DNA from: Branchiibius hedensis
GTDB lineage: Bacteria; Actinomycetota; Actinomycetes; Actinomycetales; Dermatophilaceae
Assembly (NCBI RefSeq): GCF_900108585.1
Contig: NZ_UESZ01000001.1
Coordinates: 186,001-250,000 of the forward strand
DNA: 64,000 bases
Direction of reading: 5' to 3'
This document shows positions 55,657 to 64,000 of this stretch, piece after piece; positions within the stretch are counted from its first letter, which is position 1, and the number at the start of each line of letters is the position of its first letter. The notes beneath the pieces are model-generated. The model did not search any database and was not told the origin of the DNA. It saw nothing but the letters and a program-made list of their open reading frames with translations. The position numbers and the translations under genes are program-made.

Positions 55657-56946
55657 GTGGCTGGGCCCGCCGTACCCTCCCATTCCGACATTGCCCCCCT
55701 GCCGGACGATCCGGCCGCGTTCCTGGCCACCCAGCGATCGGCGTACGACGATCTGGTGGCTCAGGGCCTGAAGTTCGACCTCACCCGCGGCAAGCCCGGT
55801 CCTGAGCAGTTGGACTTGTCCGAGGCGCTGCTGACGCTGCCGACCACGCACACGTCCGGCGGTGTCGACGTGCGCAACTACGGTGGGCTCGAGGGGCTGC
55901 TCGGCCTGCGAGAACTGTTCGCCGAACTGCTCGGCGTCCAGGTCGCCCAGTTGGTCGCCCAGGGCAACGCCAGCCTCACGTTGATGAAGGACGTCCTGGT
56001 CGACTGCATGCTCAAGGGCCCGGTCGACGGGACGCCGTGGAAGGACCAGGGGCCGATCAAGTTCCTCTGCCCGGTGCCCGGTTACGACCGGCACCACGCG
56101 TTGCTGGAGTGGCTCGGCATCGAGATGGTCCCGGTCCCGATGGAGGCCGATGGTCCTGATGTGGCCGTGGTCGAGGCCTTGGTGAAGGACGACCCGAGCA
56201 TCAAGGGCATGTGGTTGGTGCCGACCTACGCCAACCCCTCCGGCTCGGTCACTGAGGCCGATAAAGCTGCACGGTTGGCCGCAATGCCTACTGCCGCAAG
56301 CGATTTCAAGATCTTGTGGGACAACGCCTACGGCCTGCACCACCTGACTGACGTGGAGACGAAGACCGCGGACATCATCTCGCTGGCCGCCGCGAACGGT
56401 AACCCGGACCGGCCGATCATGTTCGCCTCGACGTCCAAGATCACCTTCGCCGGTGCCGGTGTCTCCTTCCTGGCCGCCAGCGAGCGCAACGTGAAGTGGT
56501 ACTTGGGGCACCTGGGGATGGGCTCGATCGGCCCGGACAAGGTCAACCACCTGCGCCACCTGGAGTTCTTCAAGGACGCCGACGGGGTGCGCGCGCACAT
56601 GCGCAAGCACGCTGCGCTCATCAAGCCGAAGTTCGACGCCGTGCAGGAGGTGCTGTCGACCCGGCTGGGCCGCTACCCGCACATCGCGACCTGGACTGAA
56701 CCCATCGGTGGCTACTTCGTCAGCCTCGACGTTCTGCCGGGCACCGCCTCGCGAGTGGTGCAACTGGCCAAGGAGGCCGGCGTCGCACTGACCCCGGCGG
56801 GGGCATCGTTCCCCTACGGCGTCGACCCGCAGGACACCAACATCCGCCTCGCGCCGACCTTCCCGTCGCTGGACGAAGTGCGGGTGGCGATGGAAGCGGT
56901 CGCGACCTGCGTACTGCTGGCTGCTGCTGAGAAGCTCGCGGACTGA
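55657..56946 (+). CDS. aspT: Aspartate aminotransferase, type Ic
   Basis: A 429-residue PLP enzyme matching the mycobacterial Rv3722c/corynebacterial AspT type: FDLTRGKPGPEQLDLS near the start, RNYGGLEGLLGLRELF, IKFLCPVPGYDRHHAL, and the PLP Lys261 in STSKITFAGAGVSF. It makes aspartate from oxaloacetate and glutamate. GTG 55657 has GAAGGAG 6 nt upstream, which is the deciding evidence. Followed 3 bp later by ppsR, so aspT, ppsR and ppsA may be co-transcribed around the oxaloacetate/PEP node. Confidence 0.93.
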   Translation: MAGPAVPSHSDIAPLPDDPAAFLATQRSAYDDLVAQGLKFDLTRGKPGPEQLDLSEALLTLPTTHTSGGVDVRNYGGLEGLLGLRELFAELLGVQVAQLVAQGNASLTLMKDVLVDCMLKGPVDGTPWKDQGPIKFLCPVPGYDRHHALLEWLGIEMVPVPMEADGPDVAVVEALVKDDPSIKGMWLVPTYANPSGSVTEADKAARLAAMPTAASDFKILWDNAYGLHHLTDVETKTADIISLAAANGNPDRPIMFASTSKITFAGAGVSFLAASERNVKWYLGHLGMGSIGPDKVNHLRHLEFFKDADGVRAHMRKHAALIKPKFDAVQEVLSTRLGRYPHIATWTEPIGGYFVSLDVLPGTASRVVQLAKEAGVALTPAGASFPYGVDPQDTNIRLAPTFPSLDEVRVAMEAVATCVLLAAAEKLAD

Positions 56947-56948
56947 AC

Positions 56949-57779
56949 ATGCAGGCCCCCGCCGCTCCGATCCCGGTGTTCTTCCTCGCGGGCGGCACGG
57001 GAATCTCGGCGGAGACGCTGGGCAACATGATCCTGCAGCAGTTCCCCGAGGTGGCCTTCACCCGGCACAAGTACCCGTTCATCACCACGGTCGAGCAGGC
57101 GCTGAAGGTGGTCGAGGTGATGGACGCCGCCTGTAGTGACGAGGTGCAGGCGCTGGCCTTCTCGACGGTGGCGCCGGACGATGTCCGCAACGCGCTGGGT
57201 ACGACGCGCGCGGCCATGATCGACATGTTCGGCTCCCACCTGGACACCGTCGAGCGACTGCTGCACGTGCAGGCGGCGCGCGCCTCCGGCAGCGCGCACG
57301 GCCTGGGCGACATCGGCCGCTACGACGCGCGGATGAAGGCGGTCGAATTCGCCATCGAGCACGACGACGGCCAGAGTCTGCGGCACCTGGCCAAGGCCGA
57401 TCTGATCCTGACGGCACCCTCCCGCTGCGGTAAGACGCCCACGACGATGTACCTGGCGTTGACGCACGGCCTGCTGGTCGCCAACTACCCGTTGGTGGAC
57501 GAGGACTTCGAGACCACGTCGCTGCCCCGCCCGATCGCGCCGTACCGCGACAAACTCTTCGGCCTGCTCTCGACGCCGGCCCGGTTGTCGCAGGTGCGCA
57601 GCGAGCGCCGGCCCGGCAGCAAATACGCGTCGCTGGCCCAGTGCAGTTGGGAATTGCGCAGCGCCGAAGCGCTCTTCCGCCAGCAACGCATCCCCTACGT
57701 GGACTCCTCGACGATGTCGGTGGAGGAGATCGCAGCGGTGATCCAACAACAGCGGGCGGGAAGCGTCCGCCCGGGCTGA
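56949..57779 (+). CDS. ppsR: PEP synthetase regulatory kinase/phosphotransferase
   Basis: A 276-residue DUF299 protein. The P-loop APSRCGKTPTTMYLA (about 153-167) and FFLAGGTGISAETLGNM at the N-terminus are diagnostic. PpsR family members inactivate PEP synthase by ADP-dependent phosphorylation of a Thr near the catalytic His and reactivate it by phosphorolysis. The target ppsA follows 86 bp downstream with the matching Thr415 and His417. Length is standard. Confidence 0.93.
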   Translation: MQAPAAPIPVFFLAGGTGISAETLGNMILQQFPEVAFTRHKYPFITTVEQALKVVEVMDAACSDEVQALAFSTVAPDDVRNALGTTRAAMIDMFGSHLDTVERLLHVQAARASGSAHGLGDIGRYDARMKAVEFAIEHDDGQSLRHLAKADLILTAPSRCGKTPTTMYLALTHGLLVANYPLVDEDFETTSLPRPIAPYRDKLFGLLSTPARLSQVRSERRPGSKYASLAQCSWELRSAEALFRQQRIPYVDSSTMSVEEIAAVIQQQRAGSVRPG

Positions 57780-57865
57780 GCCGCTGCTCTACGATTCGCA
57801 GTCAAGACGCTTCGTGACGAGGACTTTTCGCCGGCCGGCGAGATGCACAACCAGTGAGGGAAACG

Positions 57866-60235
57866 ATGAGCAACATCGAGTGGTTCAAGGATCTCGGCCT
57901 CGCCGACGTGGAGACAGTCGGCGGCAAGAACGCCTCGCTGGGTGAGATGGTGCAGCACCTGTCCAAGGCGGGTGTTTCGGTGCCCAACGGGTTCGCCACC
58001 ACCGCCGAGGCCTACCGGCGGTTCCTCGACGAGTCCGGCCTCACCGACTCGATCAACTCCCGGCTGGCCGCCCTGGATGTCGACGACGTGCAGGAGTTGG
58101 CCCGCGTCGGTGCCGCGATCCGGCAGGAGGTGCAGGACCGACCGTTCCCGGCCGATCTGGAGGCCGACATCCGATCGGCGTACGCCGAGTTGACCGCTGA
58201 CGCTCCTGACGCCACCTGGGCGGTGCGCTCGTCCGCGACGGCCGAGGACCTGCCGGACGCGTCGTTCGCCGGTCAGCAGGAGACCTTCTTGAACATCAGC
58301 GGGATCGACAACATCCTGCACGCGATCAAGCTGGTTTTCGCCTCGCTCTACAACGACCGCGCGATCGCCTACCGCGTGCACAGCAACTTCGACCACTCCG
58401 CGGTTGCCCTGTCGGCTGGCATCCAGCGGATGGTCCGCTCGGATATCGGTGCCTCGGGCGTGATGTTCACGATGGACACCGAGTCCGGCTTCGACGACGC
58501 GGTCTTCATCACCTCCGCCTTCGGTCTGGGCGAGGGTGTCGTGCAGGGCGCGGTCAACCCCGACGAGTTCTACGTCTACAAGCCGGCGCTGCGAGCCGGT
58601 CGGCCCGCCATCCTCAAGCGCGGTGTCGGGGCGAAGGCCACCAAGATGGTCTACACCGGCTCGGCCGTGGTGGGGGAGACCACCGAGTTCGTCCCGGTCG
58701 ACGTCGCCGAGGCGGCGCGCTTGTCCCTGACCGACGACGAGGTCACCGAACTGGCCACGCACGCCCTCAAGATCGAGGAGCACTACGGCCGTCCGATGGA
58801 CATCGAGTGGGGCCGCGACGGCGTCGACGGCAAGATCTACATCCTGCAGGCGCGTCCGGAGACGGTGAAGTCGCGCCAGAGCGGTTCCACGCTGCAGCGA
58901 TTCGTGCTCAAGGCTCGCGGACCGGTGCTGTCCGAGGGCCGCGCCATCGGGCAGAAAGTCGGGTCGGGCGCCGTACGCAAAATGACGACGTTGGACACGA
59001 TGCACGAGTTCAAGCCCGGCGAGGTCCTGGTCGCGGACATGACCGACCCGGACTGGGAGCCGATCATGAAGCGCGCCAGCGCGATCGTCACCAACCGCGG
59101 CGGGCGGACGTGTCACGCGGCGATCATCGCCCGCGAGTTGGGCATCCCCGCTGTGGTCGGCACCGGCGATGCGACCTCGGCCCTCGGCGACGGCACCGAG
59201 GTGACCGTCTCGTGCGCCGAGGGGGACACCGGCTTCGTGTACGACGGCTCGCTGGACTTCGAGGTCCAGGAGACCGCGCTGGACGAGATGCCCGAGATCC
59301 CGGTGAAGCTGATGATGAACGTCGGCACCCCCGAGCAGGCGTTCGAGTTCAGCCGGTTGCCCAACAAGGGCATCGGTCTGGCCCGGTTGGAGTTCATCAT
59401 CAACCGGCAGATCGGCATCCACCCCAGGGCCCTGTTGGAGTTGGACGACCAGGAGCCAGGGGTGAAGGCCGAGATCGAATCGCTGATCAGCGCCTATGAC
59501 TCGCCGCGGGAGTTCTTCGTCAAGCGGGTCGCCGAGGGAGTCGCTACTCTCGCAGCGGCTTTCGCGCCCGAGCCGGTGATCGTGCGGATGAGCGACTTCA
59601 AATCCAACGAGTACGCCGGGATGCTGGGCGGGCAGCGCTACGAGCCGCACGAGGAGAACCCGATGATCGGCTACCGCGGCGCGTCGCGGTACCTGTCGCC
59701 GGACTTCGAGGAGTGCTTCGCGATGGAGTGCGAGGCACTGCGCTACGTCAGGGAGGACATGGGCCTGACCAACGTGAAGGTGATGATCCCCTTCGTGCGA
59801 ACCCTCGCCGAAGCCAAGGGTGTCATCGACCTGCTCGCGAAGTACGGGCTCAAGCGCGGTGAGAACGACCTGCAGGTCGTGATGATGTGCGAGGTGCCCT
59901 CCAACGCGGTGATCGCCGAGCAGTTCCTCGAGCACTTCGACGGCTTCTCGATCGGCTCCAACGACATGACGCAGCTGACCCTGGGGCTGGACCGCGACTC
60001 CGGGCTGGTCGCCGCCGGCTTCGACGAGCGCGACCCCGCCGTCAAGGAGATGCTCACCATGGCGATCGCAGCCTGCCGCAAGCAGGGTAAGTACGTCGGG
60101 ATCTGCGGCCAGGGTCCCTCGGATCACCCGGACCTGGCCGACTGGCTGCTGGAGCAGGGCATCGAATCGATGTCGCTGAACCCCGACACCGTGGTGGAAA
60201 CCTGGCTGCGGTTGGCGAAGAAGGCGAACGCCTGA
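57866..60235 (+). CDS. ppsA: Phosphoenolpyruvate synthase
   Basis: A 789-residue PEP synthase: N-terminal ATP-grasp domain (about 1-340; [30 protein letters not shown]), the swivelling phosphohistidine domain with GGRTCHAAI (His417; Thr415 is the regulatory site for PpsR), and a C-terminal PEP-binding TIM barrel with CGQGPSDHP. It converts pyruvate and ATP to PEP, AMP and phosphate for gluconeogenesis. ATG 57866 with GAGGGA upstream was preferred to GTG 57854. ppsR upstream is its probable regulator. Confidence 0.96.
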   Translation: MSNIEWFKDLGLADVETVGGKNASLGEMVQHLSKAGVSVPNGFATTAEAYRRFLDESGLTDSINSRLAALDVDDVQELARVGAAIRQEVQDRPFPADLEADIRSAYAELTADAPDATWAVRSSATAEDLPDASFAGQQETFLNISGIDNILHAIKLVFASLYNDRAIAYRVHSNFDHSAVALSAGIQRMVRSDIGASGVMFTMDTESGFDDAVFITSAFGLGEGVVQGAVNPDEFYVYKPALRAGRPAILKRGVGAKATKMVYTGSAVVGETTEFVPVDVAEAARLSLTDDEVTELATHALKIEEHYGRPMDIEWGRDGVDGKIYILQARPETVKSRQSGSTLQRFVLKARGPVLSEGRAIGQKVGSGAVRKMTTLDTMHEFKPGEVLVADMTDPDWEPIMKRASAIVTNRGGRTCHAAIIARELGIPAVVGTGDATSALGDGTEVTVSCAEGDTGFVYDGSLDFEVQETALDEMPEIPVKLMMNVGTPEQAFEFSRLPNKGIGLARLEFIINRQIGIHPRALLELDDQEPGVKAEIESLISAYDSPREFFVKRVAEGVATLAAAFAPEPVIVRMSDFKSNEYAGMLGGQRYEPHEENPMIGYRGASRYLSPDFEECFAMECEALRYVREDMGLTNVKVMIPFVRTLAEAKGVIDLLAKYGLKRGENDLQVVMMCEVPSNAVIAEQFLEHFDGFSIGSNDMTQLTLGLDRDSGLVAAGFDERDPAVKEMLTMAIAACRKQGKYVGICGQGPSDHPDLADWLLEQGIESMSLNPDTVVETWLRLAKKANA

Positions 60236-60238
60236 TCC

Positions 60239-61858
60239 GTGTACTGCGCGACCTGCGGGAACACCAACTACGAGGATCTGCGGTACTGCCCGGGGTGCGG
60301 GAGGGATCTTCGGCCCGAGCTTGCTGGTGAGCCGGCACCCGTCGTACGTCCTGGCGAGCCTGCACACGTCGTCGCCGGTTTCGATCCCGCCACGGCCGTG
60401 GACGAGCCGGAACCGGCCGACCGGTCGCGGTGGCGCCGGTGGCGTTGGCCGGCGGCTGCTGTCGCGGTGCTGATGGTCGCTGCCGGAGCCACGGCCGCGG
60501 TGTGGCCGCGGTCGTCGACCCCTGTCTCGCAACCGGATCCGCCGACGTACTCGGTCGACCTCGGCACGCACCCGCGGCTGGCCTGGACGCACGAATTGAC
60601 CCAGTGGGCTCCCGAGTGCACTGCGACTGACCCGGAGTCCAGCGACTACTGCCAGTCGGAAATCGTGGCGGCTGGCAAGAAAGACCTCGTCGTGCAGGTG
60701 ACGGCCGCCCGAGGCGCTGCGCAACTCATCGGTGTTGATCTGAGGACAGGCGCGTTCGGGTGGCGTCGGTCATTGCCCGATGGCACCTCATCGACCTGCC
60801 GGTCCGGCGGCAGCAACCTATGGTGCATCGCGGTGACCAGTCCACCGCAGCCCTCGCCGACGGACGATGATCAGTTCCAGGAGTCCGAGCCCGCCGGGCC
60901 GGCGCAGTTGCTGGCGATCGACGCCGATACGGGCCGCACCAAGGGATCCGCAGTTCTGGGTTCCAGCGGCATACACGATTTTCTGGGGGTCAGCTCCGAC
61001 TTCGTTCTCGTGGCGAATGAATCAAGTGACGCCACCGCGGACACTCAGGACGGTCCGGCCCCCTCGACGGCTCCAATGCAAGTGGCGCGGTTCGATGCGG
61101 AGGCGGTCGGCGGTTGGCGTCAGACGCTGCCTAAAGGTGTAACCAACGCCGGCTACGGCGCACCCATTTTGCAGGTCGACGGTGTCGACTACGTTGACTC
61201 GCTCACTGGCGCCGGAGATGAAGGGATCGGGTTCGACTCAGCCGACGGCTCCGTGAAGAAGCTCCCAGGTGGGGCTGCAACTGCTATCTACCGCGGTCAC
61301 GTGATCGCCGTGCACGGGCCGAGCCAACTCTCGATCGACGGGCAGAAACTCCAGGGCGCGGTCGTCGTTCCACTGGCGCACGACAACTCCGCAGAGCGTC
61401 CGCTGGTTACGGTCGCCGAGAACGACGGCACGGTAGATGCCAGTCAGCTGCATGAGGCCAATCCGCCGTTCAAGGTCGTACGCACCGTGCCCGGTATCGC
61501 TCGCGCATTCTGCGGCGGCCGCCTTCTCACAGAATCGGCCACCCACCTCAACGACAACGTGACCAGCGACAGCGAGCCGGAGAGCCAGACGGCGACGCTG
61601 CGGGCAATCGACCCTAGGACCGGGCATGTCGAGTGGCAGTCCGACACGCAGGCAGGCGAATTCGTCATCTGCTCCGGTGCAGACGTGGCCGTGACTCAAC
61701 AAGGCAAGATCTACGGGCTAGCAATCGCCAACGGCGCCCGGACGTGGTCCGTCGCGCTGCCTGATCAGCTGATGTTCAGCGGGTGGACGGAGTCCGGTGT
61801 GCTCCTGGAGCAGCTCGGCGACACCTCGACCCACACGTTTGCGTACGTGTCGCGCTGA
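60239..61858 (+). CDS. Zinc-ribbon, single-span membrane protein with beta-propeller-like extracellular part
   Basis: A 539-residue protein starting with a short zinc ribbon (CxxC at 3/6 and 17/20), an acidic linker with Arg/Trp-rich patch (62-69), one membrane helix (70-89), and a large extracytoplasmic region of about 450 residues. The latter repeats units such as GVDLRTGAFGWRRSLP, AIDADTGRTKGSAVL and IDPRTGHVEWQSDT, the pattern of PQQ-like beta-propeller blades. Substrate and role unknown; similar zinc-ribbon/propeller proteins are found in actinobacteria as presumed sensors or envelope proteins. GTG 60239 lies 4 nt after the ppsA stop, so it may be co-transcribed. Confidence 0.8.
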   Translation: MYCATCGNTNYEDLRYCPGCGRDLRPELAGEPAPVVRPGEPAHVVAGFDPATAVDEPEPADRSRWRRWRWPAAAVAVLMVAAGATAAVWPRSSTPVSQPDPPTYSVDLGTHPRLAWTHELTQWAPECTATDPESSDYCQSEIVAAGKKDLVVQVTAARGAAQLIGVDLRTGAFGWRRSLPDGTSSTCRSGGSNLWCIAVTSPPQPSPTDDDQFQESEPAGPAQLLAIDADTGRTKGSAVLGSSGIHDFLGVSSDFVLVANESSDATADTQDGPAPSTAPMQVARFDAEAVGGWRQTLPKGVTNAGYGAPILQVDGVDYVDSLTGAGDEGIGFDSADGSVKKLPGGAATAIYRGHVIAVHGPSQLSIDGQKLQGAVVVPLAHDNSAERPLVTVAENDGTVDASQLHEANPPFKVVRTVPGIARAFCGGRLLTESATHLNDNVTSDSEPESQTATLRAIDPRTGHVEWQSDTQAGEFVICSGADVAVTQQGKIYGLAIANGARTWSVALPDQLMFSGWTESGVLLEQLGDTSTHTFAYVSR

Positions 61859-61871
61859 GTCCCCTCGGTCG

Positions 61872-61949
61872 GATTCGCGGGGGTTGTCGACAGGTGCGCG
61901 GGTTGCAACCTGCGCCGATGTCGGCAACCCGCGCGGATGTTGTCCACAG
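61872..61949. repeat. Dispersed nested-palindrome intergenic repeat, copy B
   Basis: Contains, in order, GGGTTGTCGACA, the near-perfect inner palindrome GCGCGGGTTGCAACCTGCGC (61896-61915), and TGTCGGCAACCCGCGC, the last being close to the reverse complement of the first block, so the outer arms pair around the inner palindrome. Lies just upstream of the AbiEi/DUF559 gene. Confidence 0.8.
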
Positions 61950-61998
61950 ATGTCGGCCAGCTGCGTCGCACGGTCCGTGCGGCGGTCACGCTGACCGG

Positions 61999-62862
61999 AT
62001 GGACGTGATCTCCAGGCGGCAGGCGCAGGTCCGGGGCATGAGTGAGCGAGACCTGCAACGACTGGTCGCCGACGGTTCCTGGACCAGGCTGCGCCGGGGT
62101 TGGTACCTGACCCGGCCGCCGACGGACGACTCGGATCGACACCGGCAACTGCTCGACACCTTCTTGGTCGAGTTCGGGGCCACCGCGGTCGCGGGCTACG
62201 TCTCGGCGGCGGTGTGTCACGGCCTGGCGTTGCATCGGGCGGATCTGTCCACGGTGCACCTGTGTCGCGTCGGCGGTGGCCGGTCCAAACGCGCCCCCGG
62301 TGTCCATCTGCACGCGGCGCTACGGCGCCATCCACCCGCCCAGGGTGTGGAACACGTTGCCACGACCGTGGTGCAGATCGCGTCGCTGGATCTGGAAGCC
62401 GGGCTGGTGGCAGCAGATGATGCGCTCCATCGGGCGCTGCTGACGCGCGAGGACCTTGCGCGTGCCGCGGCGGCACGGCGACTGGCTACCGGCGCCGAGC
62501 GGGTCCGCCAATTAGCGCTGCGGGCCGATGCGCGGCACGAGTCTGCGGCAGAGACGTTGGCGGCCATGCGGTTGTGCGAGGCCGGAATCCTGGTGGATCC
62601 CCAGTTTCGGGTGCCGGACACCGGCCGGTGGACCCGCAACGGAGAGGGATACCGCACCGACTTCCGGGTGCGGGGGACCCGGGTGCTGATCGAGTTCGAC
62701 GGGGCAGGCAAGTACGACGAGCCAGGGGCTTTGTGGCGCGAGAAACAGCGCGAGGACCGGATCCGCTCGCTGGGCTGGATCGTCGTACGCCTGGTCTGGT
62801 CCGACCTGTTCCACGGGCGGGTGGCGGCGAAGGTCGGGGCGGCACTGGCGATGGCCTGCTGA
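61999..62862 (+). CDS. AbiEi antitoxin-like/DUF559 (PD-(D/E)XK nuclease-like) protein
   Basis: A 287-residue protein in two parts. The N-terminus (1-40: RRQAQVRGMSERDLQRLV then WTRLRRGWYL) matches the winged-helix domain of AbiEi-type antitoxins. The C-terminus (about 180-285) looks like DUF559, a Vsr-like nuclease fold: Glu185, Asp221 (TDFRV), Glu232-Phe-Asp234-Gly and the ending WIVVRLVWSDLF. No cognate AbiEii toxin gene is nearby, so it is a solitary protein, as is usual in actinobacteria. It is flanked on both sides by copies of the nested-palindrome repeat. Start ATG 61999 agrees with the domain start; no ribosome site is clear. Confidence 0.8.
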   Translation: MDVISRRQAQVRGMSERDLQRLVADGSWTRLRRGWYLTRPPTDDSDRHRQLLDTFLVEFGATAVAGYVSAAVCHGLALHRADLSTVHLCRVGGGRSKRAPGVHLHAALRRHPPAQGVEHVATTVVQIASLDLEAGLVAADDALHRALLTREDLARAAAARRLATGAERVRQLALRADARHESAAETLAAMRLCEAGILVDPQFRVPDTGRWTRNGEGYRTDFRVRGTRVLIEFDGAGKYDEPGALWREKQREDRIRSLGWIVVRLVWSDLFHGRVAAKVGAALAMAC

Positions 62863-62929
62863 ATCTGCGCGGGTTGTCGACAGGTGCGCGGATTGCAACG
62901 CGCGCCGATGTCGCTACCCTGCGCAGATG
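62863..62929. repeat. Dispersed nested-palindrome intergenic repeat, copy C
   Basis: Ungapped match over about 69 bp with copy B at most positions: GCGCGGGTTGTCGACAGG, TGCGCGGATTGCAAC, GCGCCGATGTCG. The outer arms TCTGCGC and GCGCAGA pair. It begins directly after the DUF559 stop codon. Confidence 0.8.
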
Positions 62930-63293
62930 CGCCCAGCGGGCGTCACTCCGCCACCGATTTGGCCCGGCACCGCCCTCTCTGGCACACTAGAACGGTTGCT
63001 TGACGCGCGCCCACGTGCCGTCCCGGGCTGAGAAGACCGGGGAAGTACGACGAGCGCCGCCTCATCACGAGCAGGAGCTGGACCTGGTTCTCCCACGGGA
63101 GACGAGCAGGGCCGCACGGCGGTGATGGGAAGCGTAAGCAGGTCGATCCAACGGAGCGACCGCCCACCCATGGGAAATGTGAGTGGTTGTGCCACGGGCA
63201 CAGCGCGACACGCCCGACCGCGGGGGGCGGATGAACCGGCGGTTCGATCACAACAGTTTTCTAGGTAATCCGGCGAGAGAGAGACGCACGCGA
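62930..63293 (+). other. Untranslated region ahead of the S10 operon
   Basis: About 360 bp between the DUF559 gene (plus repeat C) and rpsJ. A possible promoter is TTGGCC (62959-62964) with CACACT 18 nt later (62983-62988), which is weaker than the others. A small hairpin TGTGCC/GGCACA lies near 63188-63202. No gene seen. Confidence 0.45.
62959..62988 (+). promoter_or_regulatory. Candidate promoter of the S10 operon
   Basis: TTGGCC, 18-nt spacer, CACACT. The -10 is poor, but the -35 is the same hexamer as in front of rpsL. It leaves a leader of about 300 nt before rpsJ. Confidence 0.35.
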
Positions 63294-63602
63294 ATGGCGG
63301 GACAAAAGATCCGCATCCGGCTGAAGTCGTACGACCACGAGGTCATCGACTCTTCCGCGCGCAAGATTGTGGACACCGTGACTCGTGCCGGTGCGACGGT
63401 GGTGGGCCCTGTGCCGCTGCCCACGGAGAAGAATGTCTTCTGCGTGATCCGTTCGCCGCACAAGTACAAGGACAGCCGCGAGCACTTCGAGATGCGCACG
63501 CACAAGCGGCTCATCGACATCGTTGACCCGACGCCGAAGGCCGTCGACTCGCTCATGCGTCTCGATCTTCCGGCGGACGTCAACATCGAGATCAAGCTCT
63601 GA
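63294..63602 (+). CDS. rpsJ: 30S ribosomal protein S10
   Basis: A 102-residue S10 starting [18 protein letters not shown], with the loop [23 protein letters not shown] 63294 gives the standard length; longer frames add non-homologous residues. S10 also binds NusB in antitermination. First gene of the S10 operon. Confidence 0.97.
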   Translation: MAGQKIRIRLKSYDHEVIDSSARKIVDTVTRAGATVVGPVPLPTEKNVFCVIRSPHKYKDSREHFEMRTHKRLIDIVDPTPKAVDSLMRLDLPADVNIEIKL

Positions 63603-63618
63603 GCGGGGGTAGAGGAAC

Positions 63619-64000
63619 ATGACTGCCACCAAAACCGTCAAGGGCGTGCTCGGCGAGAAGCTCGGCATGACCCAGGTCTGGGATGAGAACGGTCGGCTCG
63701 TGCCGGTCACCGTCATCCAGGCGGGTCCCTGCGTCGTCACCCAGGTGCGCGGCGAGGCCGATGGCTACGACGCCGTTCAGCTCGGCTGGGGTCAGATCGA
63801 CCCGCGCAAGGTGACCAAGCCGCTCGTCGGCCACTTCGAGAAGGCCGGGGTTACCCCGCGCCGTCACCTGGTCGAACTGCGCACCGCAGACGCCGCCGAG
63901 TACGAGCCCGGCCAGGAGATCACGGTCGAGGCGTTCGAGGCCGGCCAGAAGGTCGACGTCGTCGGCCGCACCAAGGGCAAGGGCTTCGCCGGTGTCATGA
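63619..64000 (+). CDS. rplC: 50S ribosomal protein L3, N-terminal part
   Basis: 127 complete codons are present before the window ends. The start [20 protein letters not shown] and the internal [12 protein letters not shown] are diagnostic for L3. AGAGGAAC precedes the ATG, 16 nt after rpsJ. It binds near the peptidyl-transferase centre. Confidence 0.96.
   Translation, partial: MTATKTVKGVLGEKLGMTQVWDENGRLVPVTVIQAGPCVVTQVRGEADGYDAVQLGWGQIDPRKVTKPLVGHFEKAGVTPRRHLVELRTADAAEYEPGQEITVEAFEAGQKVDVVGRTKGKGFAGVM

Noticed and set aside
53439-55730. 763-codon minus-strand frame
   Set aside because: Antisense shadow of the sedolisin gene; Arg-rich, low complexity.
61999-62862. Complete AbiE toxin-antitoxin system
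   Set aside because: Only the AbiEi-like winged helix is present, fused to a DUF559-type domain; no AbiEii nucleotidyltransferase gene lies on either side.

Overview
The window is about 64 kb of GC-rich (roughly two-thirds G+C) chromosomal DNA from an actinobacterium. An Lsr2 xenogeneic silencer, the gene order tRNA-Thr, tRNA-Met, rpmG, hadA-hadB ... tRNA-Trp, secE, nusG, rplK, rplA ... rplJ, rplL ... rpoB, rpoC ... rpsL, rpsG, fusA, tuf ... rpsJ, rplC, the fadA2-fabG4-htdX cluster known from mycobacteria, frequent GTG/TTG starts and TANNNT-type leaderless promoters all say Actinomycetota. No mycolate-specific gene is visible. A member of Micrococcales (Dermacoccaceae/Intrasporangiaceae-like) is my best guess, but the genus cannot be fixed from the sequence alone. 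No rRNA, CRISPR array, phage or insertion sequence was found.

Layout. 1-2.0 kb: end of the respiratory complex I operon (nuoM, nuoN), closed by a 22-bp perfect hairpin shared with the convergent lsr2. 2.7-6.9 kb: htpX, pepN and a small class A beta-lactamase-fold gene. 6.9-10.1 kb: an acyl-CoA dehydrogenase/FabG/MaoC operon with a divergent TetR regulator and a clear palindromic operator. 10.1-15.9 kb: an XRE-cupin regulator and a complete peptide ABC importer with the two ATPases fused. 15.9-23.0 kb: yajQ, tRNA-Tyr, an acyl-CoA-oxidase-like enzyme with its TetR regulator, and the divergent fadA2-fabG4-htdX operon. 23.1-31.9 kb: tRNAs and the rpmG-hadAB-murB and secE-nusG-rplKA-rplJL translation block, interrupted by an adenosine deaminase and a lipoprotein. 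32.0-34.4 kb: a paired acyl-CoA dehydrogenase operon. 34.8-42.3 kb: rpoB-rpoC. 42.3-48.5 kb: an unusual 89-bp tandem duplication across the rpoC stop codon, a three-repeat secreted protein, and a cell-surface glycan cluster (polytopic membrane protein, methyltransferase, GT2 glycosyltransferase, GtrA). 48.5-53.2 kb: the str operon rpsL-rpsG-fusA-tuf. 53.4-62.9 kb: a sedolisin protease, aspartate aminotransferase, the PpsR/PpsA pair, a zinc-ribbon/beta-propeller membrane protein and an AbiEi/DUF559 protein. 63.3-64 kb: start of the S10 operon (rpsJ, rplC).

Two themes connect the genes: core transcription/translation machinery, and fatty-acyl metabolism (four acyl-CoA dehydrogenase/oxidase-like genes plus thiolase, reductases and MaoC dehydratases, under local TetR control). 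The central carbon set aspT, ppsR and ppsA forms a compact amino-acid/PEP node.

The observations I rate highest are: (i) RpoB carries Asn444 at the position equivalent to E. coli Ser531/M. tuberculosis Ser450, and S12 carries Arg88 where Lys is nearly universal, two residues tied to rifampicin and streptomycin resistance; (ii) the 89-bp tandem repeat whose first copy contains the last codons of rpoC; (iii) a dispersed nested-palindrome intergenic repeat present three times, two copies bracketing the AbiEi/DUF559 gene; (iv) perfect-stem TTCG-tetraloop terminators after four highly expressed operons and T-tract-free hairpins inside them.
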